61,156 bases of DNA from Anaerophaga thermohalophila str. Valhall. Its GTDB lineage: Bacteria; Bacteroidota; Bacteroidia; Bacteroidales; Marinilabiliaceae. This document shows positions 10,601-18,806 of this stretch, piece by piece. The notes under the pieces were generated by a model. That model was not told the DNA's origin. It did no database searches and was given only the letters and a program-made list of their open reading frames with translations. The stretch lies in NCBI RefSeq assembly GCF_000250735.1, contig NZ_AHZV01000164.1, forward strand, positions 1 to 61,156, in the 5' to 3' direction. Both the position numbers and the translations under genes were made by a program. Numbering within the stretch: position 1 is the stretch's first letter; each line of letters begins with the position of its first letter.

Positions 10601-11455
10601 GTCGTTTGTTAATCTGTATTTGTTTTCACGCCAATCAGTCAGCTCAAGTAATTCTTTTCGGATTAATCCTTTTTCCTTTACAAACCAACAAAACATTGTG
10701 CGGGCAAGAAGTCTTACCAAAAAGTTTTTGATGTTTTCTTTTTCATCCAGATAATCGGGTTTATAAGGAAGTTTAATGTTTTTCGATGCATAATAAAACC
10801 ATTGCTGTAAATCGCTATAGAACTGATCATTTAAGGCTTGAATAGAAAATTTAGATTGCCAGTATTTATAGAGTAATTCAAAGGAATTGGTTTTTTTCTT
10901 ATCAATGGAAAGGTCACTTAAAATTTTAAGGTGAGCTGTATGGGGGTTTGCAATGTTAATGTCTTTGAGCATTATTACCTTTCCCACCTTTTCCCCTTCG
11001 CGCCACCCCTGTTTGTATTTGAGCCTTTCACTGTTGGACAGGGCCAGGTGCTCACCATATTTAAAGACGATGGTAACAGGTGTGTAATTGTATTCACGGT
11101 TAAATAAACGCGTAATTTCAGAAAGTTGTGTACGTGAGGGTAGGAGGCCGTTGTCCCTTTCTTTAAGTTCAATGCCAAAAATGAGCAGGCCGTCGTAATC
11201 GTTGTCCCGGTTTCTTATGGATTCGGGGCTTTCCGGGTTTTCAGTGCCCGCAAATGCATGTTCATCGACCATTCCCAGGAAATAAACATCGTCGATGAGG
11301 GCATGAGCCGGGTTATTTTCATTGTAATGCTTTGGGGCCATGTCGCGGGGGGTGGCCGGGTGTTCCGTGTACTCAGAAATGGGAATGTTGAGATCCGCGA
11401 AGAAGCTTTTCATGGCATGAAACAGGGTATTGTCTTTAAAAACGTGCAGGTTCAT
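7637..11455 (-). CDS. Large Eco57I/PglX-like adenine DNA methyltransferase, possibly with an N-terminal nuclease motif
   Basis: Protein of 1272 residues. The SAM-binding motif DPACGSGAFPMG lies near residue 530 and the catalytic NPPY of N6-adenine methylases near 744 (VIGNPPYGGEKI). A target-recognition region would occupy about 950-1230 (VGLQTGDNN, GRYIVPYDKGG). In the N-terminus, D88 and E96-L-K98 in YDGLLIFGIELKERD resemble a PD-(D/E)xK nuclease core, which would make it a type IIG-like methylase-nuclease. This is not certain. The start at 11455 directly abuts the stop of the KilA-N relic (TAG then ATG), and the end overlaps the EVE gene by 4 nt. Lengths and motifs also resemble BREX PglX and DISARM drmMI, but no other component of those systems is present. 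Confidence 0.88.
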   Translation of the reverse strand: MNLHVFKDNTLFHAMKSFFADLNIPISEYTEHPATPRDMAPKHYNENNPAHALIDDVYFLGMVDEHAFAGTENPESPESIRNRDNDYDGLLIFGIELKERDNGLLPSRTQLSEITRLFNREYNYTPVTIVFKYGEHLALSNSERLKYKQGWREGEKVGKVIMLKDINIANPHTAHLKILSDLSIDKKKTNSFELLYKYWQSKFSIQALNDQFYSDLQQWFYYASKNIKLPYKPDYLDEKENIKNFLVRLLARTMFCWFVKEKGLIRKELLELTDWRENKYRLTNDLEDENFLNNNSYYRGILQNIFFNALNKKEKKGKNDFGWTKYWNPELSTEWFTEIPYLNGGIFDKLEEDNAKESIEDAVIKVPNFLFYGIETEEEVEKGKGKKATKSIEKVEHKGLNEILKSYKFTLDENTPFEEDIALDPEMLGLVFENLLAELDPKLEENTKKSIRRQTGSYYTPRKVIYEMVNDSLNLYLSKFLNSNYSFLGDTTDKVNELVYYNIPPKHDAKFEHAVVDAIDRFKILDPACGSGAFPMGMLRRIVEILNLVDPNNEKWIELKLKNVDPAQRSDFKKVLTTHLDDYSRKLGIIRDSIYGIDIQPLAVQITKLRFFISLLIDQKTYKGITPMPNIETKIICANSLHNIQADLFSNDAIDKLIAARNRYYQPDISQEERDKIADEIIHILDAAFPTFSVQVTGKQIPGQNKELIRQWFTHGNLAAPFFNMNFFFPELQHSGGFDCVIGNPPYGGEKISDQIRKELNIGSKDPYAAFVARFLNAHNHPTPLKHGGVLAFIVSDTFMTIKTHLKLRSHIMQNYVHKMLRMHPDTFKATVNTVIMIAERNTNTEIDENHICMMADLTNISIHEQYEHFIEVLNQTKGTNFETPGENISNEEYAIYYYPQALIKNNSNLPFFVASPKLFALMNDSGSDLKQELKEIEGKKVAVRQIPLNGKEIEVVKLGDIADVKVGLQTGDNNAYLFQKPEARGSYRNIEEYKDFLLTETDLEKIRNNEELRFEVIDKGISTDNPESNRYFNGRYIVPYDKGGESDAEGGWMPNYLVRTEYYIDWSDYAVNRMKSLTTYEKNKLEGKNGGNNKLCSRFQNADSYFKYYISYSRTGIYAPTFRIGSPTPYDNKSCGIFTSSNEYKKILAILSSKLSKFCFKAFLGHSVDSQVDDIKELVIAFNTKNGISNSIDTIIKKQKSNPRYDYASHEQIEIDKLVYEAYGLNAEDVQEVENWYARRYPRLSEAQKANLRKLGKSDNYLELYGLKQNT

Positions 11456-11855
11456 CTATTTTAGTTTTTTAAGGTTCGAATTGTTGACAAGGGAAGTCAT
11501 TTGGGTGATGGCAATTTGGTTAAGTTGCTCCAGGCGTTGCGGAGTTGAAAAGATTTTGCCTGATCAGGACGGCGTTGATACTTTCGAGGTTAGAAAGGAC
11601 AACCAGTTGTTCCAGTGTAGCAAAATCACCAAACCCATCGAATTCGAGGGGTTTAAAATCTGGATTGTACATTTGTTCGCAAAAACCAAGTAATTCGATG
11701 GTATTTCTGTTTCTAAGCCAGTTTTGAATAATAGAATCTGTATTGGCAGCATTCTTGTGCCTGGCAATATCTGTCAGAGAAATGTAATCATCAGTTTCTC
11801 CTTTAAAAATCTTGATTTCGGTTCCCTTAACGTTTAATATTTTATTCTTTGCCAT
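11456..11855 (-). pseudogene. KilA-N domain gene with internal deletion and frameshift
   Basis: The N-terminus is a clear KilA-N start: VKGTEIKIF, DDYISLTDIARHKNAANT, IIQNWLRNRNTIELLGF and NPDFKPLEFDGF. From there it jumps straight to the C-terminal block normally found more than 100 residues later, ATLEQLVVLSNLESINAVLI, so the middle of the family seems deleted in frame. After LIRQ the frame is lost. The unbroken reading ends at 11520, while the other frame continues IFSTPQRLEQLNQIAITQM to a TAG at 11456 that touches the methyltransferase ATG. One extra A in the AAAA near 11553 would restore it. KilA-N proteins bind DNA and often accompany restriction genes. The remnant may be non-functional or a short DNA-binding derivative. 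Confidence 0.75.
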
Positions 11856-11865
11856 CTTAAATGAG

Positions 11866-14800
11866 TTAAAGGGTTATCAAAAACCAAGTAATTAAATCAA
11901 AGTTATCGGTTTTATACTTTTCCTCTGTGGTTAGGTTTTCTTTAACACGCTCTATGGCTTTTTTGTCTCCTGTCCGTAATTTGGAGAGTAGGTCCTTTGC
12001 TTCAGCCCCCATTCTTTTTTTGGTGGTTCCGTCTTCCTGTTGTACTTCTTCAATGGCCTGGTCTTTCAGCCACGATTTTAGAGCCGCCACCAGTTTTTGA
12101 ATGGCAGTTTCTTCCCCCCGGTCAATCTCGTCCGGGACAAAACGTGGGTGGTCTTTGTGATGGGTCAGGGCGTCGAGCACCTCTTTTTGATTCATCAACA
12201 CGGGTTTTCCCTTTTCGTTGATGTATATGAGATCAAATGACTTGTATTGGTGATTGATTGTTTTTGGGGGGTTGGCCGGATAGCCCAACAGTGCGACAAG
12301 TCCGTTATCGGCGCAAACATCAGCATCGGCTTTGAAACCGGTATAAACCCCTTTGGGCATTTTCAGATATTTATCTTTATCTTTTTTGAATTCTTCCAGC
12401 AAGTCCTGACGAAATTTTTCTAATGACAGATCATCAAAACCGAAAGTTTCTTCAGTTTCCAGGTCGTCAAGGGTTGTTTCCATTTGTTGCATCATGCGGT
12501 TTCGCATTCTTTGATCCAGCGACTCGTCCTGAATCATTTCATTGAAAGAGTCAGAAAACCTTTCATCAACTTCTGCACCTGCCAGTTTCATAGCAGCCAT
12601 TCGTTGTTCTATTCTTCCCTGAAGATTAAGATAGGTATTGATGTTATTGGATGGCCAGAAATTAATGCCAAATATTTTCCGGTTGGGACTTCCCAGGCGA
12701 TCTATACGTCCCATTCTTTGAACGATGCGTACAGGATTCCAGTGTACATCATAATTGATGACCATATCTGCATCTTGCAGGTTTTGTCCCTCACTTAAGG
12801 TATCGGTGGCAATAAGAATGTCTATTGGATTCCGGATTTTTTCAAAAGTTCTGGGATGTTCCGGTCTGACCCATTCAATCCACTCATTGTAGGCATCTGC
12901 CCCCTTTCTTTGTGAATGAAAATCCCACTCTTTTTCCATAAACAGTTTTGTGTAGGGTGCAAAGCGTTCCAGGATGGGTTCAAAATTTTTGGTTTCTTCG
13001 TCCGAATCGGCCGTTCGCGATCCGCTTCCCGATACCATGGCTAACTTATCAAAACCACGTCTCTTCAATTGATCAAATAAATAAAAAGCTGTATCATGGT
13101 ATACCGTAAAAACGATGACTTTGGGGTTGCCATTGTTTTCGCCGGATGATTTTTTCTTTTGAATTTGCGTTATCAGGGTTTCTAATTTGTCGTCTGACGA
13201 TTTCAGATTCCGGGGCTGTTTGGTCTCCTGTTCAATTTTGTAGCTGAATTTCTGTAAGTTGAAAAAAATATTGTCCAAAGCTTCCAGGTCTTTTTTCAGG
13301 TCTGTTTTGAAATTGTCCAGGTTTCCTGCTTTATCAATTTCAGAAAGTTTTATAATGCGTTTTTTCCCCAGAGTCAATTCTTCAAATTCATCTTCAAATT
13401 CATCTTCCAGTTCATCATCGGCGAAGAGTGTATTGTTTTCATAGTCAATTTCATCATTGGTTTTATTATTCTGGTAGCTTTTGATTTTATCCAAAGCATT
13501 TTGATGGTGGTTTTTAATTTTTTCAACGGTGGAATAAAACGAATACCATGAGGATTCCAGTCTTTTCACCATCAGGATGTACATCATTTTCACCAAAAAC
13601 CTGTCCCTTTGTCGCTCATCGTGGAGGATGTCCTTATCAGTTTCCTCTAAATAAAAGGCGGGTTGATATCCAGAAAGCATTGGGGGAAAATGGTCGAATA
13701 ACTCTTCGAAAGATTCAAAGTTACCCAATTGCCTGGGGGTGACGAAAAGGTTGATAGGTTTTGTCTTTTGTGGGAATGTCAATTCTGCGTTTTGCTCTTC
13801 TATCATCTTCCTGGTACGTGCTACAATTAACGAATCGGTCAGGGTAAAAAAGTTAGGTGGCAATTTTTTTATGAAATTGCTGATATTTGGATGAATTTCC
13901 TGCCGCCAGTCATTAAAAACCATTTGGGCCGTTCTGAATGAATAGTCGAGGTTTCTGATGCCCAGGGATTTTTCAAATCCGTGTGAATTGTCTTTTGTTA
14001 TCAGTTTGAACTGGTTTCGGATGTCGATCAATGAATTATTGATGGGCGTAGCAGAGATCATAAGGATTTTAATGTCCTGATTTGCTTTAATGATTTTATT
14101 TAATAAAAATTTGTAGCGGTTCGATTTGTCGTTGCGTAGGTTGTGACTTTCATCGATGACAATAAGTCGGGGTTTATCGTTGGTAAAATATTTATCGGCC
14201 CTGTCTGTATATTTTTCAAGCCGGTTTTCATTCATGTCGGTGTGAAACCGGATAAAATACTCCAACTGGTCTTTTTCAAATTTCGAGTCCTGGTTTTTGA
14301 GGTATCTTCTCCAGTTGTGCTCCAGCTTTTTGGGACAAAGCAAAAGAACTTCCCTGCCTTGAAGCTGGAAGAACTTCATGACGGCCAATGCGCTCCATGT
14401 TTTCCCAAGACCAACAGCGTCGGCCAGAATTGCCCCGTTATATTTTTGCAGCATGCGTATTAAGCTGAGGACGCCCTTTTTCTGAAAGTCGTAAAGGGTG
14501 TTGTAGATTACCGAATTTTCCAATCGGCCAATCTGGCGGTTAAATTCGGGGTCGTTTTCTTTATCGAGAATTTGGTTTCCAAAAAGTTCGAACAGTACCT
14601 TGAAATATAGTTCACGGGGGGTATATTCAACAAAAATACGCTCAATTTCCCGGATTAGGTATTGTTTAAAATCCATTTTGGAGGTTTTCCCGTCAGGTAA
14701 TAGCAGTGTTTTTTGTTTATGTGCATGAGGACTTTTCCACAACTTATCGAACCAGCTTACAAGTTCCTTGTATTGATGGTTATTGCCTGTTTCTGCAATA

Positions 14801-15255
14801 TTTAGTTCTACATTGTTTGTCTTCTTTAATCCTAACCCTGCTTCTGTCAGGTTTGAGCTGCCTGTTATGAAAAATTTATCTCTGTCATCATCCTTTTCAG
14901 GACTGAACAAATAGTTTTTGGCATGGCAAAAATTTGGTTCCAGAGTCTGCGCAGTAACTTTATCCTGTTTAAGAAACTTTACGGCTTCTTTGGCCACATG
15001 GTTAAGTTTTAGAGCCGCTTCAATGGTAATATTTTCATTCAACAGGTCTAATGGTCTGTTTTCTTCTTTGTCTAAGTTGACAATGTCGCCAAGTACAAGA
15101 TTAAATTTATTGATTTTATTATTTACCTCATGGGAAAGCCATGCCACAGCACCTATGGTATAATAACCGGTTACAATATCCAGTTTTCCTTTTTCAGTAT
15201 ATTTGCTAATCCATTCGTGTACTTTGAGATTTTTATTTTCGTTATCAAGTATCAT
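11866..15255 (-). CDS. PLD-nuclease-like and SNF2 helicase fusion protein
   Basis: Protein of 1129 residues. An N-terminal phospholipase D-like domain (about 1-180) carries HAK (H111, K113) and GSSNLTEAGL (N135), one half-site of the HKD motif, as in DNA-cleaving PLD nucleases. A SNF2/DEAD-like motor follows: Walker A ADAVGLGKTW (278-287), DESH (368-371), SATP (401-404), and a helicase C domain with IVFTVYHDTAFYL (about 720) and QRMGRIDRLGS (about 860). A very acidic segment lies near 620-650. It would translocate on DNA and could cleave it. It is the first large gene of the cluster and ends 10 nt before the KilA-N relic. Similar helicases pair with large methyltransferases in class 1 DISARM (drmD), but drmA and drmB are absent here. 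Confidence 0.87.
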   Translation of the reverse strand: MILDNENKNLKVHEWISKYTEKGKLDIVTGYYTIGAVAWLSHEVNNKINKFNLVLGDIVNLDKEENRPLDLLNENITIEAALKLNHVAKEAVKFLKQDKVTAQTLEPNFCHAKNYLFSPEKDDDRDKFFITGSSNLTEAGLGLKKTNNVELNIAETGNNHQYKELVSWFDKLWKSPHAHKQKTLLLPDGKTSKMDFKQYLIREIERIFVEYTPRELYFKVLFELFGNQILDKENDPEFNRQIGRLENSVIYNTLYDFQKKGVLSLIRMLQKYNGAILADAVGLGKTWSALAVMKFFQLQGREVLLLCPKKLEHNWRRYLKNQDSKFEKDQLEYFIRFHTDMNENRLEKYTDRADKYFTNDKPRLIVIDESHNLRNDKSNRYKFLLNKIIKANQDIKILMISATPINNSLIDIRNQFKLITKDNSHGFEKSLGIRNLDYSFRTAQMVFNDWRQEIHPNISNFIKKLPPNFFTLTDSLIVARTRKMIEEQNAELTFPQKTKPINLFVTPRQLGNFESFEELFDHFPPMLSGYQPAFYLEETDKDILHDERQRDRFLVKMMYILMVKRLESSWYSFYSTVEKIKNHHQNALDKIKSYQNNKTNDEIDYENNTLFADDELEDEFEDEFEELTLGKKRIIKLSEIDKAGNLDNFKTDLKKDLEALDNIFFNLQKFSYKIEQETKQPRNLKSSDDKLETLITQIQKKKSSGENNGNPKVIVFTVYHDTAFYLFDQLKRRGFDKLAMVSGSGSRTADSDEETKNFEPILERFAPYTKLFMEKEWDFHSQRKGADAYNEWIEWVRPEHPRTFEKIRNPIDILIATDTLSEGQNLQDADMVINYDVHWNPVRIVQRMGRIDRLGSPNRKIFGINFWPSNNINTYLNLQGRIEQRMAAMKLAGAEVDERFSDSFNEMIQDESLDQRMRNRMMQQMETTLDDLETEETFGFDDLSLEKFRQDLLEEFKKDKDKYLKMPKGVYTGFKADADVCADNGLVALLGYPANPPKTINHQYKSFDLIYINEKGKPVLMNQKEVLDALTHHKDHPRFVPDEIDRGEETAIQKLVAALKSWLKDQAIEEVQQEDGTTKKRMGAEAKDLLSKLRTGDKKAIERVKENLTTEEKYKTDNFDLITWFLITL

Positions 15256-15394
15256 ATCCGGTATTTTTCAGAGGTACAGATTTCTAATTTTTATGCAATT
15301 AGCGCTTAAAATATCCAAAAAATAGATGAAATCGTTAAAATACTAAATGTTTTATGTCATTTTTCAACAATGGTTCCGGCATTTTCCTGCTTAT

Positions 15395-15685
15395 TCAAAA
15401 ATCATTCGGCGAAAGCTCCATATTGCTTAAGGCTGCCTGAAAGTGAGCGGCTCTTTCAATTTCTTTGGGAGTGTAATCAAAAACATATCGGTTTTCTTCT
15501 TTTACTGCCAGTGGAGGGCGGGTCATTGTCAGTTTGTTCAGGATGTATCTGATTGTTTCTCTACGGATGTTGAGTTGCTTAGCCAGTTCATTTTCAGGTG
15601 TATACAGAATTCCGTTTTTCGGAATGATTTCAGATAATTTTTCCAGGCTTTCGTGAAACTCCTTAGGGAAGCGTTGGCGACTCAT
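15395..15685 (-). CDS. Small winged-helix DNA-binding protein, putative regulator
   Basis: About 96 residues starting MSRQRFPKEFHESLEKLSEI. A helix-turn-helix is visible in ENELAKQLNIRRETIRYIL, followed by a short wing-like strand (PLAVKEENRYVFDY). The frame is open nine codons further upstream to 15712 (MYSLFFFNF...), but that stretch is hydrophobic and unlike the rest, so the internal ATG is preferred. It stands 140 bp before the PLD-helicase gene on the same strand and could repress or activate the cluster. The family was not identified. A GntR-like fold is the nearest guess. Confidence 0.6.
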   Translation of the reverse strand: MSRQRFPKEFHESLEKLSEIIPKNGILYTPENELAKQLNIRRETIRYILNKLTMTRPPLAVKEENRYVFDYTPKEIERAAHFQAALSNMELSPNDF

Positions 15686-15746
15686 AAAATTGAAAAAAAA
15701 TAGGCTGTACATAACATTGATTCTTTGTTTGATATTTTTTTTGTTG

Positions 15747-16505
15747 TTAGTAAATTTCGCCGGGGAAATGATTTATGCTTGACTTCATTGAATTCCCCAG
15801 CTCATCATTTATTTCAAAGATGTCTATGCTGCCGTACTCATTTTCCTCAAGAATAAAAGTCAGATGTATTTCTGTATCATCATTCATAATTATGGTGTAT
15901 GGCTTGTGACCATTTTGGATGACATCCTTTACTCGTCGGTGAGGTTTGGCCACAGGCATAAAAATTTCTTCCTCGAATTTGTATATTTCATCCCGGCTGT
16001 CTTTTACCGGGTACAATAACACGAGCACTGGGTAGGAGAAAGCTGATTGTTCGGTTTGTATCCTGTAATTGAGTCCGAGTATTATCCATCCATTGTCGAG
16101 TATGAAAGATTGGCCCGGACTGCTGTTGTATTCGATGTAACTAATACCGTTGGTTACTGAATTGAATAATGGAGAAGACCATCTCTCCCAACTTTCGTTT
16201 GTTTTTTTAAAGATGAAAATTTTGCGAGCGTATATTTCGATGTCATATTTTTTTATATCGGTATAGGGAATATAGTTGCTTCTGGCACTGGTCGATATGC
16301 GGTCTTCGTAAGAGAGCATGTATAAGTCACCTTTATATCTAAAACTTGTTGAATAGGTTTCAAGGATAGCCTTTTTGGTGTAGCCTCTGGTTGGGCATTC
16401 ATCGTAAAATTGAGTCATAGGTTTTACGCTCATACTGCCGTGTCCGACCTGAGCCTTGATAATAGTAGTAATAATCAGTGTCAGAAAAATAAAAGTAGTA
16501 CGCAT
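15747..16505 (-). CDS. Hypothetical secreted protein
   Basis: Protein of 252 residues with a Sec signal peptide: MRTTFIFLTLIITTIIKA, cleavage likely before QVGHGSM. No lipobox cysteine. The mature part is rich in aromatic and acidic residues with alternating strands (for example FSYPVLVLLYPVKDSRD) and has no motif that I recognise. It starts 15 nt after the end of the 209-residue gene, so the two are likely co-transcribed. It would act in the periplasm or outside the cell, which sets it apart from the cytosolic defence genes downstream. Confidence 0.6.
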   Translation of the reverse strand: MRTTFIFLTLIITTIIKAQVGHGSMSVKPMTQFYDECPTRGYTKKAILETYSTSFRYKGDLYMLSYEDRISTSARSNYIPYTDIKKYDIEIYARKIFIFKKTNESWERWSSPLFNSVTNGISYIEYNSSPGQSFILDNGWIILGLNYRIQTEQSAFSYPVLVLLYPVKDSRDEIYKFEEEIFMPVAKPHRRVKDVIQNGHKPYTIIMNDDTEIHLTFILEENEYGSIDIFEINDELGNSMKSSINHFPGEIY

Positions 16506-16520
16506 GCTTAATGGTTTTTG

Positions 16521-17150
16521 TCATTGTATTTCTTTAATCAATTGCCGGGCATAGGTGTGGTTATTCTTCAGTTGCCAGGGGTAACGTTTGTTAAGACTCT
16601 CGAATTCCGTTATGCAATCATCGATGGCTCCCATTATTCCCATTTCTGTAAAATCTTGTCGTTCCGTAGACCATCCTCTAACCCTGTAACCATAAACGTG
16701 TTGTGGATACAATAAGGTAATGAGCAAAACTTCTCCCATGTCATCCATTGTGTGAAGATGAGAGAAGTATTTCCAGGACTCCAATAAGCTGCCCAGGGTA
16801 AAAATGGTATTTTTCTGTTTGAATCCATGATTAAAATACAAAGCAGGGAAACGCAATAGAAAAAATTCAGGTCTTTTTAATATTTTATCTGTGTTGGTTA
16901 GTATTTTGTTAAAAATAAACGATTTGTACATGAATTCGTTATAGGTTTTCATTTGATCAAAAAGTGACGCATAGTCAGTATTGACAGAACGGGGATTATT
17001 CATATATTCCTTTGGAAGCCATCCTTTTACATAAAATTGGTCTGTTGTCAGATAGTTGGATGATTGAAATGCCTGGAAGTCAAATTGCTCTATGAGCTTA
17101 GAGTCTATGCAAAGTTGTTCTCCGGATACAGTTGTGAAATGGTGTTCCAT
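16521..17150 (-). CDS. Hypothetical protein, 209 residues
   Basis: No known family was recognised. The protein starts MEHHFTTVSGEQLCIDSK, is rich in aromatic residues (Y, F, W) and has no signal peptide or membrane segment. Its segment TLGSLLESWKYFSHLHTMDD looks helical. It sits between the 108-residue gene and the secreted 252-residue gene, all on the minus strand with short gaps, so it may belong to the operon driven from 17869-17900. Toxin-immunity or contact-dependent systems have similar pairs of secreted and aromatic-rich cytosolic proteins, but nothing here proves that. Confidence 0.55.
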   Translation of the reverse strand: MEHHFTTVSGEQLCIDSKLIEQFDFQAFQSSNYLTTDQFYVKGWLPKEYMNNPRSVNTDYASLFDQMKTYNEFMYKSFIFNKILTNTDKILKRPEFFLLRFPALYFNHGFKQKNTIFTLGSLLESWKYFSHLHTMDDMGEVLLITLLYPQHVYGYRVRGWSTERQDFTEMGIMGAIDDCITEFESLNKRYPWQLKNNHTYARQLIKEIQ

Positions 17151-17216
17151 TTTTATTATCTTAGTTATAAAAGCCTGATTATCAAATTCTATACTGCTTT
17201 AGGTTGATTTTGCATT

Positions 17217-17543
17217 TTAATTGTAGCTTGTCAGTGGTGGTGCATCCCCGATCATGAACATCCTGGCTTTTTCAAGGGCGTCTGGAAGGCGGGTTAAAGT
17301 GTATCTGGCCAGCTCAGTAGATTTTCGCTCTATTTCATTCCTGTTTCTGCCGATTGTATAGGTGTAAGTTCCATCGTAAGTGATGAATGTTCTGCCAAAG
17401 TATTTGTTCTCATTCCTGTTTTTACTTCTTGGAATAAGTTCGCCCATAAAAAAAGGAGGGTCTTCAGATTCTTCAAGATGAACTGAATAGATTTCTTTGA
17501 AGTCATAATTTTTATTTTCCATATTTTGTTGATAACATTTCAT
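17217..17543 (-). CDS. Hypothetical protein, 108 residues
   Basis: No family recognised. The reading MENKNYDFKEIYSVHLEESE begins at the second ATG (17522). The upstream ATG (17543) adds MKCYQQN and lies 6 nt after the previous stop, which favours coupling, so the longer form is listed. The centre TFITYDGTYTYTIGRNRNEI looks like beta strands, and the C-terminus ARYTLTRLPDALEKARMFM looks helical. It is the third gene of the small-gene operon. Confidence 0.5.
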   Translation of the reverse strand: MKCYQQNMENKNYDFKEIYSVHLEESEDPPFFMGELIPRSKNRNENKYFGRTFITYDGTYTYTIGRNRNEIERKSTELARYTLTRLPDALEKARMFMIGDAPPLTSYN

Positions 17544-17549
17544 TTAATT

Positions 17550-17702
17550 TTACAATGTAACAACATTATTATTAAATTTATTATACTTCTTGTAAAGCTG
17601 GTTTACTATCCAGGCATTATCGCGGTCTTTGATTGTAATTAAGAGGTTTCGACAACGGTCGAAATCGCTGGGTTTCCTGTTGAGTTCTCTGGCGTTAAAC
17701 AT
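17550..17702 (-). CDS. Small protein of 50 residues
   Basis: ATG at 17702-17700, four bases after the stop of the preceding 46-residue gene, and stop at 17552-17550, six bases before the next ATG. The sequence runs MFNARELNRKPSDFDRCRNL and ends with VNQLYKKYNKFNNNVVTL, a basic, helical-looking peptide. Tight spacing on both sides and a good upstream promoter support it. No function is known to me. Confidence 0.45.
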   Translation of the reverse strand: MFNARELNRKPSDFDRCRNLLITIKDRDNAWIVNQLYKKYNKFNNNVVTL

Positions 17703-17706
17703 TGCG

Positions 17707-17847
17707 TTACTGTGCTCGATCAAAATTGAAAATGGAATTTTCCCTTTTTATTTTTGACAGAATGTCCACATCATAAAACCACCGTGGAGGGGAAATCTCC
17801 CGGTTGGTACCGCCTGTTGCGGTTCTGGATGTTTTTGTAGTTTGCAT
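17707..17847 (-). CDS. Small protein of 46 residues, first gene of the small-gene operon
   Basis: ATG at 17847-17845, about 15 nt after the predicted transcription start of the promoter at 17869-17900. Sequence MQTTKTSRTATGGTNREISP, then PRWFYDVDILSKIKRENSIF and a TAA at 17709-17707. No stop or unusual codons interrupt it. The function is unknown, and conservation would be the deciding test. Confidence 0.48.
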   Translation of the reverse strand: MQTTKTSRTATGGTNREISPPRWFYDVDILSKIKRENSIFNFDRAQ

Positions 17848-17868
17848 AGAACTTTTTTTTAACAAGAA

Positions 17869-17900
17869 CAAATATAAACAAAAATTTTGAATTTAACAAA
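17869..17900 (-). promoter_or_regulatory. Bacteroidota-type promoter for the small-gene operon
   Basis: Minus-strand TTTG (17897-17900), a 20 bp spacer and TATATTTG (17869-17876). Both boxes match the consensus and the spacing is ideal. It drives 17847 downward, possibly through to the genes at 15747-17543 and beyond. Confidence 0.75.
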
Positions 17901-18806
17901 AAAATGTTATGGGATTTGGATCGAGTTAAACTTTTTTCCAATAGAACAAGGGTTAAAGCCACTTTTCCTCTATTCTGTAAATTTTAACGAATTAAGTTGT
18001 CCTTTAGCTTTTTATGGATTGTTGACGATTTTTCGGAGTGTAATAAATGTTTGTATTTCCAAAGTTATTTTAACAATTTATTGGGGTCTATTAATTGAAA
18101 GAACAAAGTTTTTTAAATCCTGTTTCTTCCAACGGGCGGATAAGAAAGCCACAGGCTGTGGAGTAAGTAAAAGCGACTGTGGCATTGCCCAATGCACCAT
18201 TTACCTTTATTTTATGTTTATTGTCTTTGGAAACCAGTTCCTGACGATTTTCTACTTTTATTTAAGATAAAAGCAAATTCAAATAGCTTAACAGTCCATT
18301 GGCTATAAACGCCTGTAAAACAAATAATATACGGCATTATCCAGGCTTCGACCATGTTGAAAAATAACAGGTGCTAAAAGCTAACAGCTTCCCCTTCCAC
18401 TACATCTCTAACTCTCCTAAAGGGGGAGAACCGGGCTGGCCCGCAATTCACGGCAAATTAAAACATGCGAATGATACAATAATTGGAATTGCGCGGGGGT
18501 ACACCCTTTAGGTGGCCGGGGGTAGGGGGCATGAGAAGATAATTGAATGTTCCAAATTCAGAACTTCTGATTTAATAGCAAATTAAGATGTCGCAAATTT
18601 ATTACACAAAACACTCCAGTTCATAAAAACTTAAAGTGGCATTTATCAAGTTGGTTGAAGAAGGGGGGTAATGGCAACTGCATTTGCATAACTTCCAAAT
18701 TTTTTTGGCAAAATTACGTCAATTTTTTACGATGGGAATCTTGTAAGATATTGATTATCAATTATGAGGTTACAGGTTTTGAATTTATGATTCCCGAATT
18801 GTTTTG
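17901..18806. other. Gene-poor stretch between the island and tmRNA
   Basis: About 900 bp without a convincing gene. At 18090-18270 the minus strand keeps an open frame of 57 codons without a start codon, including KVNGALGNATVAFTYSTACG, which could be the end of a decayed gene. At 18405-18525 there are partial inverted repeats of the form CCTAAAGGGGGAGAA and CCCTTTAGGTGG, a degenerate palindrome of a kind common in Bacteroidota spacers. No RNA gene was recognised. Confidence 0.5.

Noticed and set aside
7637-15255. Assignment of the cluster to class 1 DISARM
   Set aside because: The helicase and methyltransferase are compatible, but drmA, drmB and a separate drmC are not present in this window.
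17887-18270. 127-codon frame on the plus strand
   Set aside because: Its composition is low in charged residues and rich in F, I and C, with no start signal. It overlaps a more protein-like frame on the other strand.
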